From Planococcus kocurii (GTDB taxonomy: Bacteria > Bacillota > Bacilli > Bacillales_A > Planococcaceae), in the NCBI RefSeq assembly GCF_001465835.2, contig NZ_CP013661.2, positions 3,340,501 to 3,404,500 of the forward strand: 64,000 nt of DNA, given 5' to 3'. The position numbers and the translations under genes were made by a program. The notes under the pieces were generated by a model, which saw only the letters and a program-made list of their open reading frames with translations, was not told the DNA's origin and searched no databases. Numbering within the stretch: position 1 is the stretch's first letter; the number at the start of each line of letters is the position of its first letter. Positions 7,990-16,997 of this stretch are shown one piece after another.

Positions 7990-8787
7990 GTGAAAGTCAT
8001 CCTGTTTATCATCATCTTGTCTATGGGTATACTAGCGGGGTGCAGTCCATCTTTTAACTTTGGCAATGAAAAAGCAGAACCGAGAAATGAACCGGCTATC
8101 GACTCTTATACCATACCGCCAAACTTCATTCCTCAAGCAGTGGTTATTACCGCTCTTGGGGATTCCTTATCTCAAGGTGTTGGCGATGAAGAGGAGTTAG
8201 GCGGCTACACAGGCAGAGTGGCAGCAGAGGTTAAGACCTGGCAAGGAATTAAAGGCGTGGCTGTTGAAAATACAGCAAAACGTGGACGTCGTAGTGATCA
8301 GCTGCTGGCCATGTTCCAACAAGGAAAACTAACGAGTCCTATAGCAGATGCCGATTACTTAACGCTGACCATTGGTGGAAATGATGTTATGCGAGTCGTC
8401 AAACGTGACTTGTTTTCATTGAATACAGAAGCCTTTGAAGACGAATTGGTATTTTATGAAAGTAGATTTGATCATATTTTGACAGCCATTCGAGATATTA
8501 ATCCGAATGCGCCTATCATCATCATGGGCATCTATAACCCGTTTTCACTTGTAACGGATGAAGTAGAAGAGTTTGATCAAATTATTGATTCCTATAATCA
8601 GGCGATGCAAAAAAGAGCAGAATCAGATCCACAAGCATGCTTCGTGCCTGTCAGTGATTTATTTGTTGGCAATCAGAATTTGGTTTACCATTCTGATTTT
8701 TTTCACCCGAATAGCAAGGGCTATGATTTAATGACAGAACGTATTTTAAAACGGATGAATGAATGTGGCATGACTTATGAAGGATAG
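7990..8787 (+). CDS. ypmR: GDSL-family lipoprotein (YpmR)
   Basis: This is a 265-residue SGNH/GDSL hydrolase anchored as a lipoprotein. The signal peptide ends in a lipobox, GILAGC, with Cys near residue 18. The catalytic blocks are ITALGDSLSQGVGDEE (Ser), TIGGNDVMR (Gly/Asn) and DFFHPNSKGYDLM (Asp/His), in the proper order and spacing. It probably cleaves ester bonds of a lipid or wall component outside the membrane; the substrate is unknown. The GTG start follows AAAGGAGAG. It is followed after eleven bases by ypmS, the same order as in B. subtilis. Confidence 0.9.
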   Translation: MKVILFIIILSMGILAGCSPSFNFGNEKAEPRNEPAIDSYTIPPNFIPQAVVITALGDSLSQGVGDEEELGGYTGRVAAEVKTWQGIKGVAVENTAKRGRRSDQLLAMFQQGKLTSPIADADYLTLTIGGNDVMRVVKRDLFSLNTEAFEDELVFYESRFDHILTAIRDINPNAPIIIMGIYNPFSLVTDEVEEFDQIIDSYNQAMQKRAESDPQACFVPVSDLFVGNQNLVYHSDFFHPNSKGYDLMTERILKRMNECGMTYEG

Positions 8788-8798
8788 GTGGTGAACTG

Positions 8799-9374
8799 AT
8801 GAAAAAATGGCGCGTTGCATTTTTTGTTTTACTCGCAATAAATGTGTTGGCGCTTGTGGGAGTGGTACTTTTTGTTACGACTCCTTCCAAAGATTTTACG
8901 TCTTATGAGGCTTTGAAAAATACCTCTACGGAAGGAAACACAGTAGTCGTCAACGCTACAAAAGCAGATTTTGAAGGAATTGCCAACACCTATATACAAG
9001 AAGCTATGAAAGACCAGCCAATTCCTTTGGCTTTATCAGTTGATGATGACGTTAGTATATCAACGGAACTTACCGTTTTTTCAGTAACTTTGCCTATTTT
9101 AATGAAATTCGAACCACTTGTGCAAGAAGATGGCAATTTGCTGTTAGAACAAAAGTCAGTAGAAGTCGGTATGCTGGATATTCCTCCTGAAGCTGCGTTA
9201 AAATTGCTTAGAGACTCAGTAGAACTTCCAGAATTTATGGAAGTCATGCCTGCGGATGAAGAAGTGTTGTTAAAGTTAACGGATATTCCGTTAGATGGAG
9301 GAATTTCAGTGCGAGCGGCATCGTTCAATTTGGAAGAAGACAATATTCGATTATTGGTGACAATTGAACCATAA
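8799..9374 (+). CDS. ypmS: YpmS-like membrane-anchored protein (DUF2140)
   Basis: This 191-residue protein has one N-terminal membrane segment (WRVAFFVLLAINVLALVGVV), then an external domain typical of the YpmS/DUF2140 family. Visible landmarks are NATKADFEGIANTYI, the strand-rich middle VSISTELTVFSVTLPILMKF, and IPLDGGISVRAASFNLEED at the end. Function is unknown. It is tightly linked to ypmR and overlaps the non-coding start region of msrA, so it probably shares their transcript. Confidence 0.85.
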   Translation: MKKWRVAFFVLLAINVLALVGVVLFVTTPSKDFTSYEALKNTSTEGNTVVVNATKADFEGIANTYIQEAMKDQPIPLALSVDDDVSISTELTVFSVTLPILMKFEPLVQEDGNLLLEQKSVEVGMLDIPPEAALKLLRDSVELPEFMEVMPADEEVLLKLTDIPLDGGISVRAASFNLEEDNIRLLVTIEP

Positions 9375-9390
9375 AGAATGGAGTGGGTAT

Positions 9391-9921
9391 ATGAATACGG
9401 AAAAAGCTACATTTGCAGGAGGCTGTTTTTGGTGTATGGTCAAGCCTTTTGATTCATTAGACGGCATTGAAGAAGTAGTAAGTGGCTATACAGGTGGAGA
9501 GTTAAAAAACCCAACTTACGAACAGGTTTGTTCGAATGCGACTGGTCATGTGGAAGCAGTCCAAATTACATTTCAGCCAGACGTCTTCCCATATGAGAAA
9601 TTATTGGATGTTTTCTGGACACAAATAGATCCGACAGATGCTGGTGGTCAATTTTTTGACCGTGGCGAATCTTACCAAACCGCGATTTTCTTTCATTCCG
9701 AAGAACAGCGTCTAGCTGCAGAAAAGTCTAAGCAAGAATTGGACAACTCGGGAAGGTTTGAAAAAATTGTTGCAACGCCGATACTAGAAGCAAAACCATT
9801 TTATTTAGCAGAAACGCATCATCAAGATTACTATAAGAAAAATCCTGCTCATTACAACCGTTATTCAGTTGGTTCTGGGCGGACTGCGTTTATCGAAAAG
9901 AATTGGGGTGGACAAGCATGA
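9391..9921 (+). CDS. msrA: peptide methionine sulfoxide reductase MsrA (copy 1)
   Basis: MsrA reduces the S-epimer of methionine sulfoxide in damaged proteins. The 176-residue chain starts with the GGCFWC motif (catalytic Cys near residue 13), then [16 protein letters not shown] and [21 protein letters not shown], all family signatures. ATG 9391 follows GGAGTGGG; starting at 9364 would overlap ypmS. Its stop overlaps the msrB start (ATGA), so msrA and msrB are translationally coupled. A second msrA copy of equal length lies at 33519-34049. Confidence 0.95.
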   Translation: MNTEKATFAGGCFWCMVKPFDSLDGIEEVVSGYTGGELKNPTYEQVCSNATGHVEAVQITFQPDVFPYEKLLDVFWTQIDPTDAGGQFFDRGESYQTAIFFHSEEQRLAAEKSKQELDNSGRFEKIVATPILEAKPFYLAETHHQDYYKKNPAHYNRYSVGSGRTAFIEKNWGGQA

Positions 9922-10343
9922 AAGAAGAGTTAAAAGCAAAATTAACGCCAATGCAATATCATGTAACCCAGGAAAGTGGGACAGAACCACCTTTTCAAGG
10001 TGAATTTGATCAGCATTTTGAAGACGGCATTTACGTAGATATTGTCTCCGGCAAACCGCTATTTAGTTCTAAAGATAAGTTCGACGCTCATTGCGGATGG
10101 CCGAGCTTTGCAAAACCAATCGAAGGTACAGAAGTAAAAGAAAATCTAGATACCAGTCATGGCATGAGAAGAACAGAAGTCCGTTCCTCAACCGCTGACT
10201 CTCACCTAGGGCACCTATTCCCAGATGGACCATCGTCTATGGGAGGCCTTCGCTATTGCATCAATTCTGCAGCACTACGTTTTGTTCCTAAAGAGCAATT
10301 GGATGCAGAAGGTCTATCCGAATACAACAAACTATTTGAATAA
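9918..10343 (+). CDS. msrB: peptide methionine sulfoxide reductase MsrB
   Basis: MsrB reduces the R-epimer of methionine sulfoxide and complements MsrA. The 141-residue enzyme shows the family blocks [35 protein letters not shown] and the catalytic-Cys motif [14 protein letters not shown] near residue 120. The zinc-binding CxxC pairs of many MsrB proteins are absent, as in the zinc-free subgroup. The ATG overlaps the msrA stop by four bases. A terminator follows eight bases after the stop, closing the unit. Confidence 0.95.
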   Translation: MKEELKAKLTPMQYHVTQESGTEPPFQGEFDQHFEDGIYVDIVSGKPLFSSKDKFDAHCGWPSFAKPIEGTEVKENLDTSHGMRRTEVRSSTADSHLGHLFPDGPSSMGGLRYCINSAALRFVPKEQLDAEGLSEYNKLFE

Positions 10344-10350
10344 TGGGTTA

Positions 10351-10378
10351 ACCGGACAACTAAGTCCGGTTTTTTTTG
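10351..10378 (+). terminator. terminator after msrB
   Basis: ACCGGAC and GTCCGGT form a seven-bp stem followed by eight T residues. Confidence 0.88.
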
Positions 10379-10402
10379 CCCAAAATAGGAAAGGAGACCG
10401 TT

Positions 10403-10618
10403 ATGGAACGTTCTTTTTATCAATTTGCATTAAAATATCGTGGGAAAATTGATCCAGATGACTATTCAAGTTTTGCCGATGCGTTATTTTTGGATCATTC
10501 ATTTCCTAAAACAGCAACAGACTTTGAACTGCTTTCTAAATACATTGAAGAAAAAGCGCATCCCGTTATGAAAGCCTCAATCTTTGATGAAATATGGGAA
10601 GACTACATAAGTGAATAG
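10403..10618 (+). CDS. yozE: YozE family protein
   Basis: The 71-residue protein matches the YozE family (UPF0346), a small helical domain with a SAM-like fold and unknown role. Typical features are the start ERSFYQFALKYRG, the middle SSFADALFLDHSFPK and the end ASIFDEIWEDYI. ATG 10403 follows AAAGGAGA; the frame continuing to 10376 lies inside the preceding terminator and is rejected. Confidence 0.9.
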   Translation: MERSFYQFALKYRGKIDPDDYSSFADALFLDHSFPKTATDFELLSKYIEEKAHPVMKASIFDEIWEDYISE

Positions 10619-10687
10619 GCTTGTCGTTGCACTATAGTTAAAAAAACAGTATGATTAAATCTACTATATAAAAGTGAGGTTTTTTAG

Positions 10688-11392
10688 ATGAGCGTTCATA
10701 TTAATGCGAAAAAAGGCGATATTGCCGAAACAATTTTACTACCAGGAGACCCGCTTCGCGCAAAATATATAGCGGAAACTTTTTTAGAAGATGTAACGAT
10801 GTACAATGAAGTTCGTAATATGTTTGGTTATACCGGAACATATAAAGGCAAACGTATTTCTGTTCAAGGAACTGGAATGGGTGTACCATCAATTTCAATT
10901 TATGTAACAGAATTAATGCAAGAATACGATGTGAAAAAATTGATCCGTGTTGGAACATGTGGTTCTATCCATAAAGACGTAAAAGTACGTGACGTAATTT
11001 TGGCTCAAAGTGCATCAACCGATTCAAAAATGAATGATATCATTTTTAAAGGCATTACTTATGCACCGACTGCTGATTTTGAATTATTATTGAAAGCATA
11101 TAATGCAGGTATGGAAAAAGGATTAAACTTGCGTGTTGGGAATGTCTTTACTGAAGATGTTTTCTACAACGAATTTGCAGAACACGAAAAATGGGCGCAA
11201 TACGGAGTACTTGGTCTTGAAATGGAATCTTCAGCTCTATACACATTGGCTGCCAAATTCGGTTGCCAAGCGTTGTCTATTTTAACAGTAAGCGATCACT
11301 TACTGACGGGTGAAGTGACAACTTCTGAAGAACGTCAAACGACGTTTAACGACATGATTGTTGTAGCTTTAGAGGCAGCAATTCAAGAGTAG
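10688..11392 (+). CDS. deoD: purine nucleoside phosphorylase DeoD
   Basis: The 234-residue enzyme cleaves purine (deoxy)nucleosides with phosphate into the base and (deoxy)ribose 1-phosphate. It is the hexameric DeoD type: [41 protein letters not shown] and the active-site stretch [13 protein letters not shown] are all present. The Asp in [10 protein letters not shown] is the expected catalytic acid. It stands alone between two terminators. Purine salvage also fits the adenine-controlled pbuE gene later in the window, though they are not linked. Confidence 0.97.
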   Translation: MSVHINAKKGDIAETILLPGDPLRAKYIAETFLEDVTMYNEVRNMFGYTGTYKGKRISVQGTGMGVPSISIYVTELMQEYDVKKLIRVGTCGSIHKDVKVRDVILAQSASTDSKMNDIIFKGITYAPTADFELLLKAYNAGMEKGLNLRVGNVFTEDVFYNEFAEHEKWAQYGVLGLEMESSALYTLAAKFGCQALSILTVSDHLLTGEVTTSEERQTTFNDMIVVALEAAIQE

Positions 11393-11417
11393 AAAAAAGC
11401 CGTTCTTTCTCAAATTA

Positions 11418-11449
11418 GAAAAAGACTGTCTTGACAGTCTTTTTCTTTT
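11418..11449 (+). terminator. terminator after deoD
   Basis: GAAAAAGACTGTC pairs with GACAGTCTTTTTC across a two-base loop plus closing bases and runs into T-rich sequence. It lies about 25 bases past the stop. Confidence 0.85.
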
Positions 11450-11493
11450 CATATCCTACGGTTCTAAAGGCAATTACGAAAGTGGTGAAATAG

Positions 11494-13008
11494 ATGGATG
11501 ATAAACGCCCGGAAGACGAGCAGCAACAAATTCCGCCGGTAGAAGAATCACCGTCACATATTATTAAGATGAAAACATTCACTTTTATTATGCTTGGATT
11601 CCTCTTAATCTTGACAACGGCGGGATTAACTGTTTTTGCATTGACATTCGGCGACGATAAAGCTGTAGAAGTAAATTCTCCAGAGCGTCGCGAATTCGAG
11701 AAACTCTATACAGCTTATGATCAAATACAGGATCAATATTTTGAAGATGTCGACAGAGATGTTCTAGTTAATGGAGCCATCAATGGGATGGTCGATTCTT
11801 TGGAAGATCCTTATTCCGATTATTTAAACGAAGAAGAAGCTTCTCAATTTCTGGAAGGAATTTCATCAAGCTTCCAAGGCATTGGCGCAGAAGTGCAAGA
11901 GCGTGAAGGTTATATCACGGTAGTTTCACCGATCAAAAATTCACCTGCTGAAAAAGCAGGCGTATTGCCAAATGACCAAATTATAGCAGTTGATGGTGAA
12001 AGCATACAAGGCTTTACAACAACTGAAGCTGTCATGCTGATCCGTGGCGAAAAAGGAACTGACGTCAAGCTGAGCATTATGCGTGGTAAAAATGCAGATC
12101 CAATTGATATTACCATCACTCGTGATGAAATACCGATTGAAACTGTGTACGCAGAAATGATTGGAAACAATGTAGCTCATATTCAAATTACTAGTTTTTC
12201 TGAAAATACGTATCAAGAATTGCTTGATGCCATTAAAGAAATGGAAGCTGAAGGAATGAAAGCCGTCGTTATGGACGTTCGTGGAAATCCGGGTGGCTTA
12301 CTTGATGTAGCGCTTGATATTTCTGACTTGTTTATTGAAGAAGGGAAACCATTGTTTGAAGTTCAGGCAAAAGGCGCTGAACCTGAAGTTTATATGTCTT
12401 CACCAGGTACGAAAATCAAAGTACCCGTTACTTTATTGATTGATGGTGGAAGTGCTTCGGCATCTGAAATTTTGGCCGGTGCAATGAATGAGTCAGCAGA
12501 TATCAAATTGGTCGGAGAAAAGACTTTCGGAAAAGGGACTGTACAAACAGCTAACGATCTTCAAGATGGTTCGAACCTGAAGTTTACAACGGCTAAATGG
12601 CTAACGCCAGACGGCAATTGGATTCATGAAAAAGGAATCGAACCAGACGTAGAAGTTGCGTATCCCGCATATGCGTCGCTTCCGCTTTTGGATACTTCAC
12701 TGGAGCTAAAAGACGGCACTATTTCCGAACAAGTCAAAACCGCTGAACAAATGCTTGAAGCGCTTGGCTTTAAAGTTGGAAAAGTAGATGGCGTATTCGA
12801 AGAGCAGATGCAAGAAGCTGTAGAAACTTTCCAAGAAGAAAACGAATTGGAAGTGACAGGTATCTTGACTGGAGAAAGTACATTCGCAGTAATGGATGCA
12901 TTGCGTGAGAAAATTGAAAATGATGATCCGCAATTACAGAAAGCTAAAACAATTATAATGGAAGAAGCTGGAATCAAAGCTTCTGCATCTAAAAAAACTG
13001 ATGAATGA
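11494..13008 (+). CDS. ctpA: carboxyl-terminal processing protease CtpA (S41)
   Basis: This 504-residue serine protease is membrane anchored with its catalytic part outside the cell. A polar 25-residue start is followed by one membrane helix (MKTFTFIMLGFLLILTTAGL), a PDZ domain around residues 120-200 (PAEKAGVLPNDQIIAVDG) and the S41 peptidase domain. The catalytic Ser is in DGGSASASEILAGA near residue 322 and the Lys in GEKTFGKGTVQTA about 25 residues on. The C-terminus (about 410-490) is a PG_binding_1 domain (AEQMLEALGFKVGKVDGVF), which would hold it at peptidoglycan. B. subtilis also has ctpA near deoD. Confidence 0.95.
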   Translation: MDDKRPEDEQQQIPPVEESPSHIIKMKTFTFIMLGFLLILTTAGLTVFALTFGDDKAVEVNSPERREFEKLYTAYDQIQDQYFEDVDRDVLVNGAINGMVDSLEDPYSDYLNEEEASQFLEGISSSFQGIGAEVQEREGYITVVSPIKNSPAEKAGVLPNDQIIAVDGESIQGFTTTEAVMLIRGEKGTDVKLSIMRGKNADPIDITITRDEIPIETVYAEMIGNNVAHIQITSFSENTYQELLDAIKEMEAEGMKAVVMDVRGNPGGLLDVALDISDLFIEEGKPLFEVQAKGAEPEVYMSSPGTKIKVPVTLLIDGGSASASEILAGAMNESADIKLVGEKTFGKGTVQTANDLQDGSNLKFTTAKWLTPDGNWIHEKGIEPDVEVAYPAYASLPLLDTSLELKDGTISEQVKTAEQMLEALGFKVGKVDGVFEEQMQEAVETFQEENELEVTGILTGESTFAVMDALREKIENDDPQLQKAKTIIMEEAGIKASASKKTDE

Positions 13009-13013
13009 TTTGG

Positions 13014-13042
13014 AGGTCCGCTTATGCGGGCCTTTTCTTCTT
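13014..13042 (+). terminator. terminator after ctpA
   Basis: GGTCCGC (13015-13021) pairs with GCGGGCC (13026-13032), followed by TTTTCTTCTT. Confidence 0.75.
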
Positions 13043-13063
13043 CAAAATTGAAAGGATGAGACG

Positions 13064-13945
13064 ATGAAAGATGTATATTTATTTAGTGGGTTTTTAGGAA
13101 GTGGCAAAACAACATTATTAAAAACAATGATTAGTCAAATGAAAGATAAAGGGTTAAAACCGGCAGTTTTCATGAACGAACTAGGCCAAATGAACATGGA
13201 TTCGGATGCAGTAGAAGAGGGCATTCCACTGAAAGAAATTCTTGATGGATGCATCTGTTGTTCGGGATCAGAGAAATCAGAAGCGCAAATTCAAACATTA
13301 TTGGCAGAAGAAGATTTTGATGTCCTACTCATTGAAACAACAGGTGCAGCACACCCCGTAGAAGCACTGGATGCTATTTTTTCCCCACTATTTGCTGAAC
13401 AACTAAACTTTAAAGGCATTGTAACAGTAGCAGACAGCAAAAGATGGATGGATCGCAACAGCTTATCTCCACAAATTCGTTCGCTGTTTTTAGAGCAGAT
13501 TCGCCATGCTGACCTACTACTGGCCAATAAAATGGATTTGTTGACAGAAGGACAGCAGGCCACTGTCGTATATGAAATCCAATCACTCAATCCAAAAGCA
13601 CAAATCATCCAAACGATACACGCTAAAATACCATTCTCGGCATTAGAAAAATTGTCGCCATTACAAAATGAAGAGGTCGTCAAAGCACCTGTTTCAAAAT
13701 TGAATTTAAATGCTAAGGTGTTGAAATTTGAGGCGCCAGTTCGAAGAGAGCTATTTGAAGAATGGCTACGTGCGCTACCAGATACGGTTTTTCGAATCAA
13801 AGGCTATGTACCGCTTGAAGGCGATAAATACCCTCATGCTTTTCAGTTTGCTTACGGAATGGCGCAATGGCTTCCCGAGTACATGAAAATGCAGAATCAA
13901 ATTGTGATTATTGGAGAAGGGCTGGAAGGAGTCGAGCTTCCATGA
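13064..13945 (+). CDS. CobW/COG0523 family GTPase, putative metallochaperone
   Basis: This 293-residue protein belongs to the COG0523 G3E GTPases, which load metals such as zinc into client proteins. The Walker A motif GFLGSGKTTLLK is at residues 8-19. The metal-binding CxCC motif is seen as DGCICCSGS near residue 66, the switch region is LLIETTGAAHPVEA, and the guanine-specificity motif is NKMDL near residue 155. The C-terminal half (residues 200-293) is the CobW C-terminal domain. There is no zinc-responsive palindrome that I can recognise upstream. It overlaps the next small gene by four bases (ATGA), which suggests a shared role. Confidence 0.88.
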   Translation: MKDVYLFSGFLGSGKTTLLKTMISQMKDKGLKPAVFMNELGQMNMDSDAVEEGIPLKEILDGCICCSGSEKSEAQIQTLLAEEDFDVLLIETTGAAHPVEALDAIFSPLFAEQLNFKGIVTVADSKRWMDRNSLSPQIRSLFLEQIRHADLLLANKMDLLTEGQQATVVYEIQSLNPKAQIIQTIHAKIPFSALEKLSPLQNEEVVKAPVSKLNLNAKVLKFEAPVRRELFEEWLRALPDTVFRIKGYVPLEGDKYPHAFQFAYGMAQWLPEYMKMQNQIVIIGEGLEGVELP

Positions 13946-14181
13946 TTGAATCATATCGTAAGCTCTGGCCACAACGAGTAGCTGTACAACAAATCACCAC
14001 TCAACAAGAACTCGAAAAATACGTACTTATCGAACTGAATGACGAACTGACTCATCCACGTGTTCGCAAAACCAAGCAGCAAAAGCTGGCGTTGGCTTTA
14101 GAGCGAATCGAGCAATCGGATTTGTCAGATTCAGAAAAAAGTGAATTAATCACACTGTATAATAAGCTTGCGAACCCATAA
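13942..14181 (+). CDS. small protein coupled to the CobW gene, 79 aa
   Basis: I do not recognise this protein. The ATG overlaps the CobW stop codon (ATGA), so it is translated by coupling. The chain begins IESYRKLWPQRVAVQQITTQ and continues with a basic, helical middle (LTHPRVRKTKQQKLALAL) and an acidic end. There is no cysteine and no membrane segment. A longer frame from 13867 would lie within the CobW gene and is rejected. It could be a partner or regulator of the GTPase; that rests on position only. Confidence 0.65.
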   Translation: MIESYRKLWPQRVAVQQITTQQELEKYVLIELNDELTHPRVRKTKQQKLALALERIEQSDLSDSEKSELITLYNKLANP

Positions 14182-14194
14182 AGAGAACGCTATT

Positions 14195-14243
14195 AAAAAA
14201 GCAGGAGACGAAAAATCAATGATTTTTCGTCTCCTGCTTTTTT
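14195..14243. terminator. bidirectional terminator
   Basis: A long perfect inverted repeat (24-base arms around GCAGGAGACGAAAAATCA) has A-runs at its left and T-runs at its right. It closes both the plus-strand CobW unit and the minus-strand MATE gene, whose stop it overlaps. Confidence 0.93.
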
Positions 14244-15618
14244 ATGGTTTGGAATTAATAATCTTAGGTTGAACATGCTGCAATTTTTTTTGGATCAGTA
14301 GTAAACGGAGTGATAACGTAATCGCTCCTGCTGTTAAACCAACAATCAAGCCGATCCAATAACCGAAAGCTCCATAATCAGTGAAGTTTGCGAGTAAGTA
14401 ACCTGTAGGTAGCCCAATAACCCAGTAAGAAATTAACGCCATGACGAAGGTAATGTTGACGTCTTTATAACCTCTAAGTGCCCCTTGGACGGGCGCTTGA
14501 ATAGCATCTGACAATTGAAACAAAGCAGCAAACAGTAGGAACTGAACAGCCAGTTCGACCACTACAGGATCTGCCGAATACAAGGCTGCAATTTCACTAC
14601 GCATAAAGAACAATACGCAAGCTGACAGGAAACTTAACGAAACAGCCGTGCCAACACTCAGCCAGCTATACTGCTTCGCATCCTGCAAACGCTTGGCACC
14701 GACTTCATAGCCTACAAGAATTGTGGCACCCATGGAAATGCTGAGCGGTAACATGTATAGCAAAGATGCAAAATTTAACGCAATTTGATGTGCGGCAATA
14801 GTGACAGTGCCGTAAACAGCCAGCATAAACGTGACGGCAGAGAAAATACTAGTTTCTACGAATATGGATATACCAATCGGCACGCCAATGCGACTAATCT
14901 CCATCCAGCGAGTTAATGACAATTTCGGCCAAGTCCGGAAGATATTATAGGAGTTGAACGGGCTTCTCGCGTGGATGATCCAGACTGCAATAACTAAAAT
15001 CAGCCAGTAGGTAATAGCTGATGCAAGTCCAGCGCCCGGACCTCCGAGTTCTGGGAAACCAAAGTGTCCGAAAATTAGTAAGTAGTTAAAGAAAATATTG
15101 ATAGGTGCTGATAAAAGCGAAATAACCATCGTTACGCGTGTAGCTCCAAGTGCATCGATATAAGAACGCAAAGCGTTATAGACAAAGAGCGGAAGTAACC
15201 CAATCGTCATTGCGAAAATATAGCGGCTCGCAACGTCGGCAACAGTCGGTTCGAGATCCATAAAGGCAATCAAGTAATCAATGCCAAGATAGAAGAAAGC
15301 GAAGACAATAGCAGCCAACAAAATAGCCAAATAAATCCCTTGTTGAACAGCTTGTTTTACTTGATCTTTTTTCTTAGCTCCCATCAATTGTGCTACAATT
15401 GGAGTAATGGACATGAGGATACCGGCAAGTCCGATGTAGACGGGAACCCAAAATGAGGACCCGATGGAAACGCCGGCTAAGTCTTCTGTTCCGTAGCGGG
15501 AAGTCATATAAATATCAAAAAACGTCACCATGTACATCGCTATTTGTGTGACGAGAATCGGGAAAACAATTTTCACTAAAAGCAGTAGCTTTTCTTTTTT
15601 GGTTCTTGTCTGGTACAT
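14242..15618 (-). CDS. MATE family multidrug efflux transporter
   Basis: The 458-residue protein has about twelve membrane segments and the look of the MATE family, which exports cationic drugs using Na+ or H+ gradients. Family marks are KIVFPILVTQIAMYMVTFFD at the start, AGVSIGSSFWVPVYIGLAG, and the loop PVQGALRGYKDVNITF in the second half. ATG 15618 is preceded by GGGAGGA; the frame extends six residues further to a TTG that would include the ribosome binding site itself. It is a single-gene unit ended by the terminator at 14195-14243. Confidence 0.92.
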   Translation of the reverse strand: MYQTRTKKEKLLLLVKIVFPILVTQIAMYMVTFFDIYMTSRYGTEDLAGVSIGSSFWVPVYIGLAGILMSITPIVAQLMGAKKKDQVKQAVQQGIYLAILLAAIVFAFFYLGIDYLIAFMDLEPTVADVASRYIFAMTIGLLPLFVYNALRSYIDALGATRVTMVISLLSAPINIFFNYLLIFGHFGFPELGGPGAGLASAITYWLILVIAVWIIHARSPFNSYNIFRTWPKLSLTRWMEISRIGVPIGISIFVETSIFSAVTFMLAVYGTVTIAAHQIALNFASLLYMLPLSISMGATILVGYEVGAKRLQDAKQYSWLSVGTAVSLSFLSACVLFFMRSEIAALYSADPVVVELAVQFLLFAALFQLSDAIQAPVQGALRGYKDVNITFVMALISYWVIGLPTGYLLANFTDYGAFGYWIGLIVGLTAGAITLSLRLLLIQKKLQHVQPKIINSKP

Positions 15619-15891
15619 ATCTCGTTCCTCCCGCAATTTACCTTTAGTAAGTCAAACTTATGCATCAAATGTTATCGATCAAAGCGCAGCAAATTTTATA
15701 CTATTTTGGACGGACGATTTCTAGCACACAGTCGGGATGTAAAAACGTTACAGCGCCAACTGCCCAGAAAACGTTATCATGAGATAAACTTACTCAATTA
15801 CAATTTAGCAAATAAAATCCAGTATAGCATAGATAAGTATGCTTCAGGCATATCCTCTAAGCCAAATTAACAGATGAGAGTAGGACAAGAA

Positions 15892-16968
15892 ATGAACAAC
15901 AAAACAATTTTATTAACCGGAGGCGGAACAGCAGGACATGTTTCCTTGAATCAGGCATTGATTCCAGAATTAAAAAATTTAGGCTTTAACGTTGAATATA
16001 TCGGTTCTAAAGACGGTATCGAAAATGAGCTAATCCGGGAGTCCTTCCCTTCCGTTCCTTACCATGCAATTTCTAGTGGTAAATTGAGACGCTATTTTTC
16101 AACTAAAAATTTCTCGGATCCATTTCGCGTAGGAGCGGGACTTATGCAAGCAGTTGCTATTATTCGTAAAACTAAGCCAGTAGCTATCTTTTCTAAAGGT
16201 GGATTTGTTTCTGTACCAGTCGTAATGGCAGGGCGTATGATGTCAATTCCGGTCATTATTCACGAATCGGACGTTACACCTGGATTGGCAAATAAAATTG
16301 CCTTACCTTTTGCTGATCATATCTTTACTGTATTCAAGGAAACTTTGGCGCATGTGCCAAGCAGCAAATCGACTTGCACGGGATCACTTATTCGTAGTGA
16401 ACTTATGGAAGGCTCTGCAATAAAAGGACAGGAAATTTGTTCACTCGACAACGACTTACCGGTTCTACTGATCATGGGAGGTAGTCAAGGATCGGCTATG
16501 ATTAACTCGGCCGTCCGCAACAACCTAGAGCGTTTGCTAAAGCAAGTTAATATCATCCACCTATGTGGTAAAGGAAATTACATGACAGAATTAGATCATC
16601 ATTCAAATTATCGTCAATTTGAGTATGTCACGCATGAATTGCCACATCTATTACATCTGACAGATTTTGTCGTATCGCGAGCTGGTTCTAATTCCATATT
16701 TGAATTTTTGGCTTTGAAAAAACCAATGCTACTCGTTCCATTATCTATGCAAAAAAGCCGCGGCGATCAAATTCTGAATGCGAATTTATTTGAAAAACAA
16801 GGATTTGCACATGTTGTGGAAGAAGGACAGCTGTCTGCAGATCGTTTCATGGAAGAACTAGAGCGTTTACAAACGGATAAAGAGCAGCTAATTACAGCAA
16901 TGACACAAGCAGAAGCCCCGATTACGGCGGCAGAAATGGCTAAATTAGTAGCAGTTCATACAAAATAA
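15892..16968 (+). CDS. murG: MurG-like UDP-GlcNAc glycosyltransferase
   Basis: This 358-residue GT28-family protein resembles MurG, which adds GlcNAc to lipid I to form lipid II on the inner membrane face. The glycine-rich TGGGTAGHVSLN loop near residue 8, FSKGGFVSVPVVMAG, HESDVTPGLANKIA and the GGSQGS block before the donor site are all visible. The C-terminal SRAGSNSIFEFLAL and RGDQILNANLF are also standard. It lies outside a division/cell-wall cluster and next to a DapF-like gene, so it may be a second copy of murG. ATG 15892 was preferred over 15874 by its spacing to AGGA. Confidence 0.85.
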   Translation: MNNKTILLTGGGTAGHVSLNQALIPELKNLGFNVEYIGSKDGIENELIRESFPSVPYHAISSGKLRRYFSTKNFSDPFRVGAGLMQAVAIIRKTKPVAIFSKGGFVSVPVVMAGRMMSIPVIIHESDVTPGLANKIALPFADHIFTVFKETLAHVPSSKSTCTGSLIRSELMEGSAIKGQEICSLDNDLPVLLIMGGSQGSAMINSAVRNNLERLLKQVNIIHLCGKGNYMTELDHHSNYRQFEYVTHELPHLLHLTDFVVSRAGSNSIFEFLALKKPMLLVPLSMQKSRGDQILNANLFEKQGFAHVVEEGQLSADRFMEELERLQTDKEQLITAMTQAEAPITAAEMAKLVAVHTK

Positions 16969-16997
16969 TACCTAACTAATTTAAAGAGGTGATCAAA

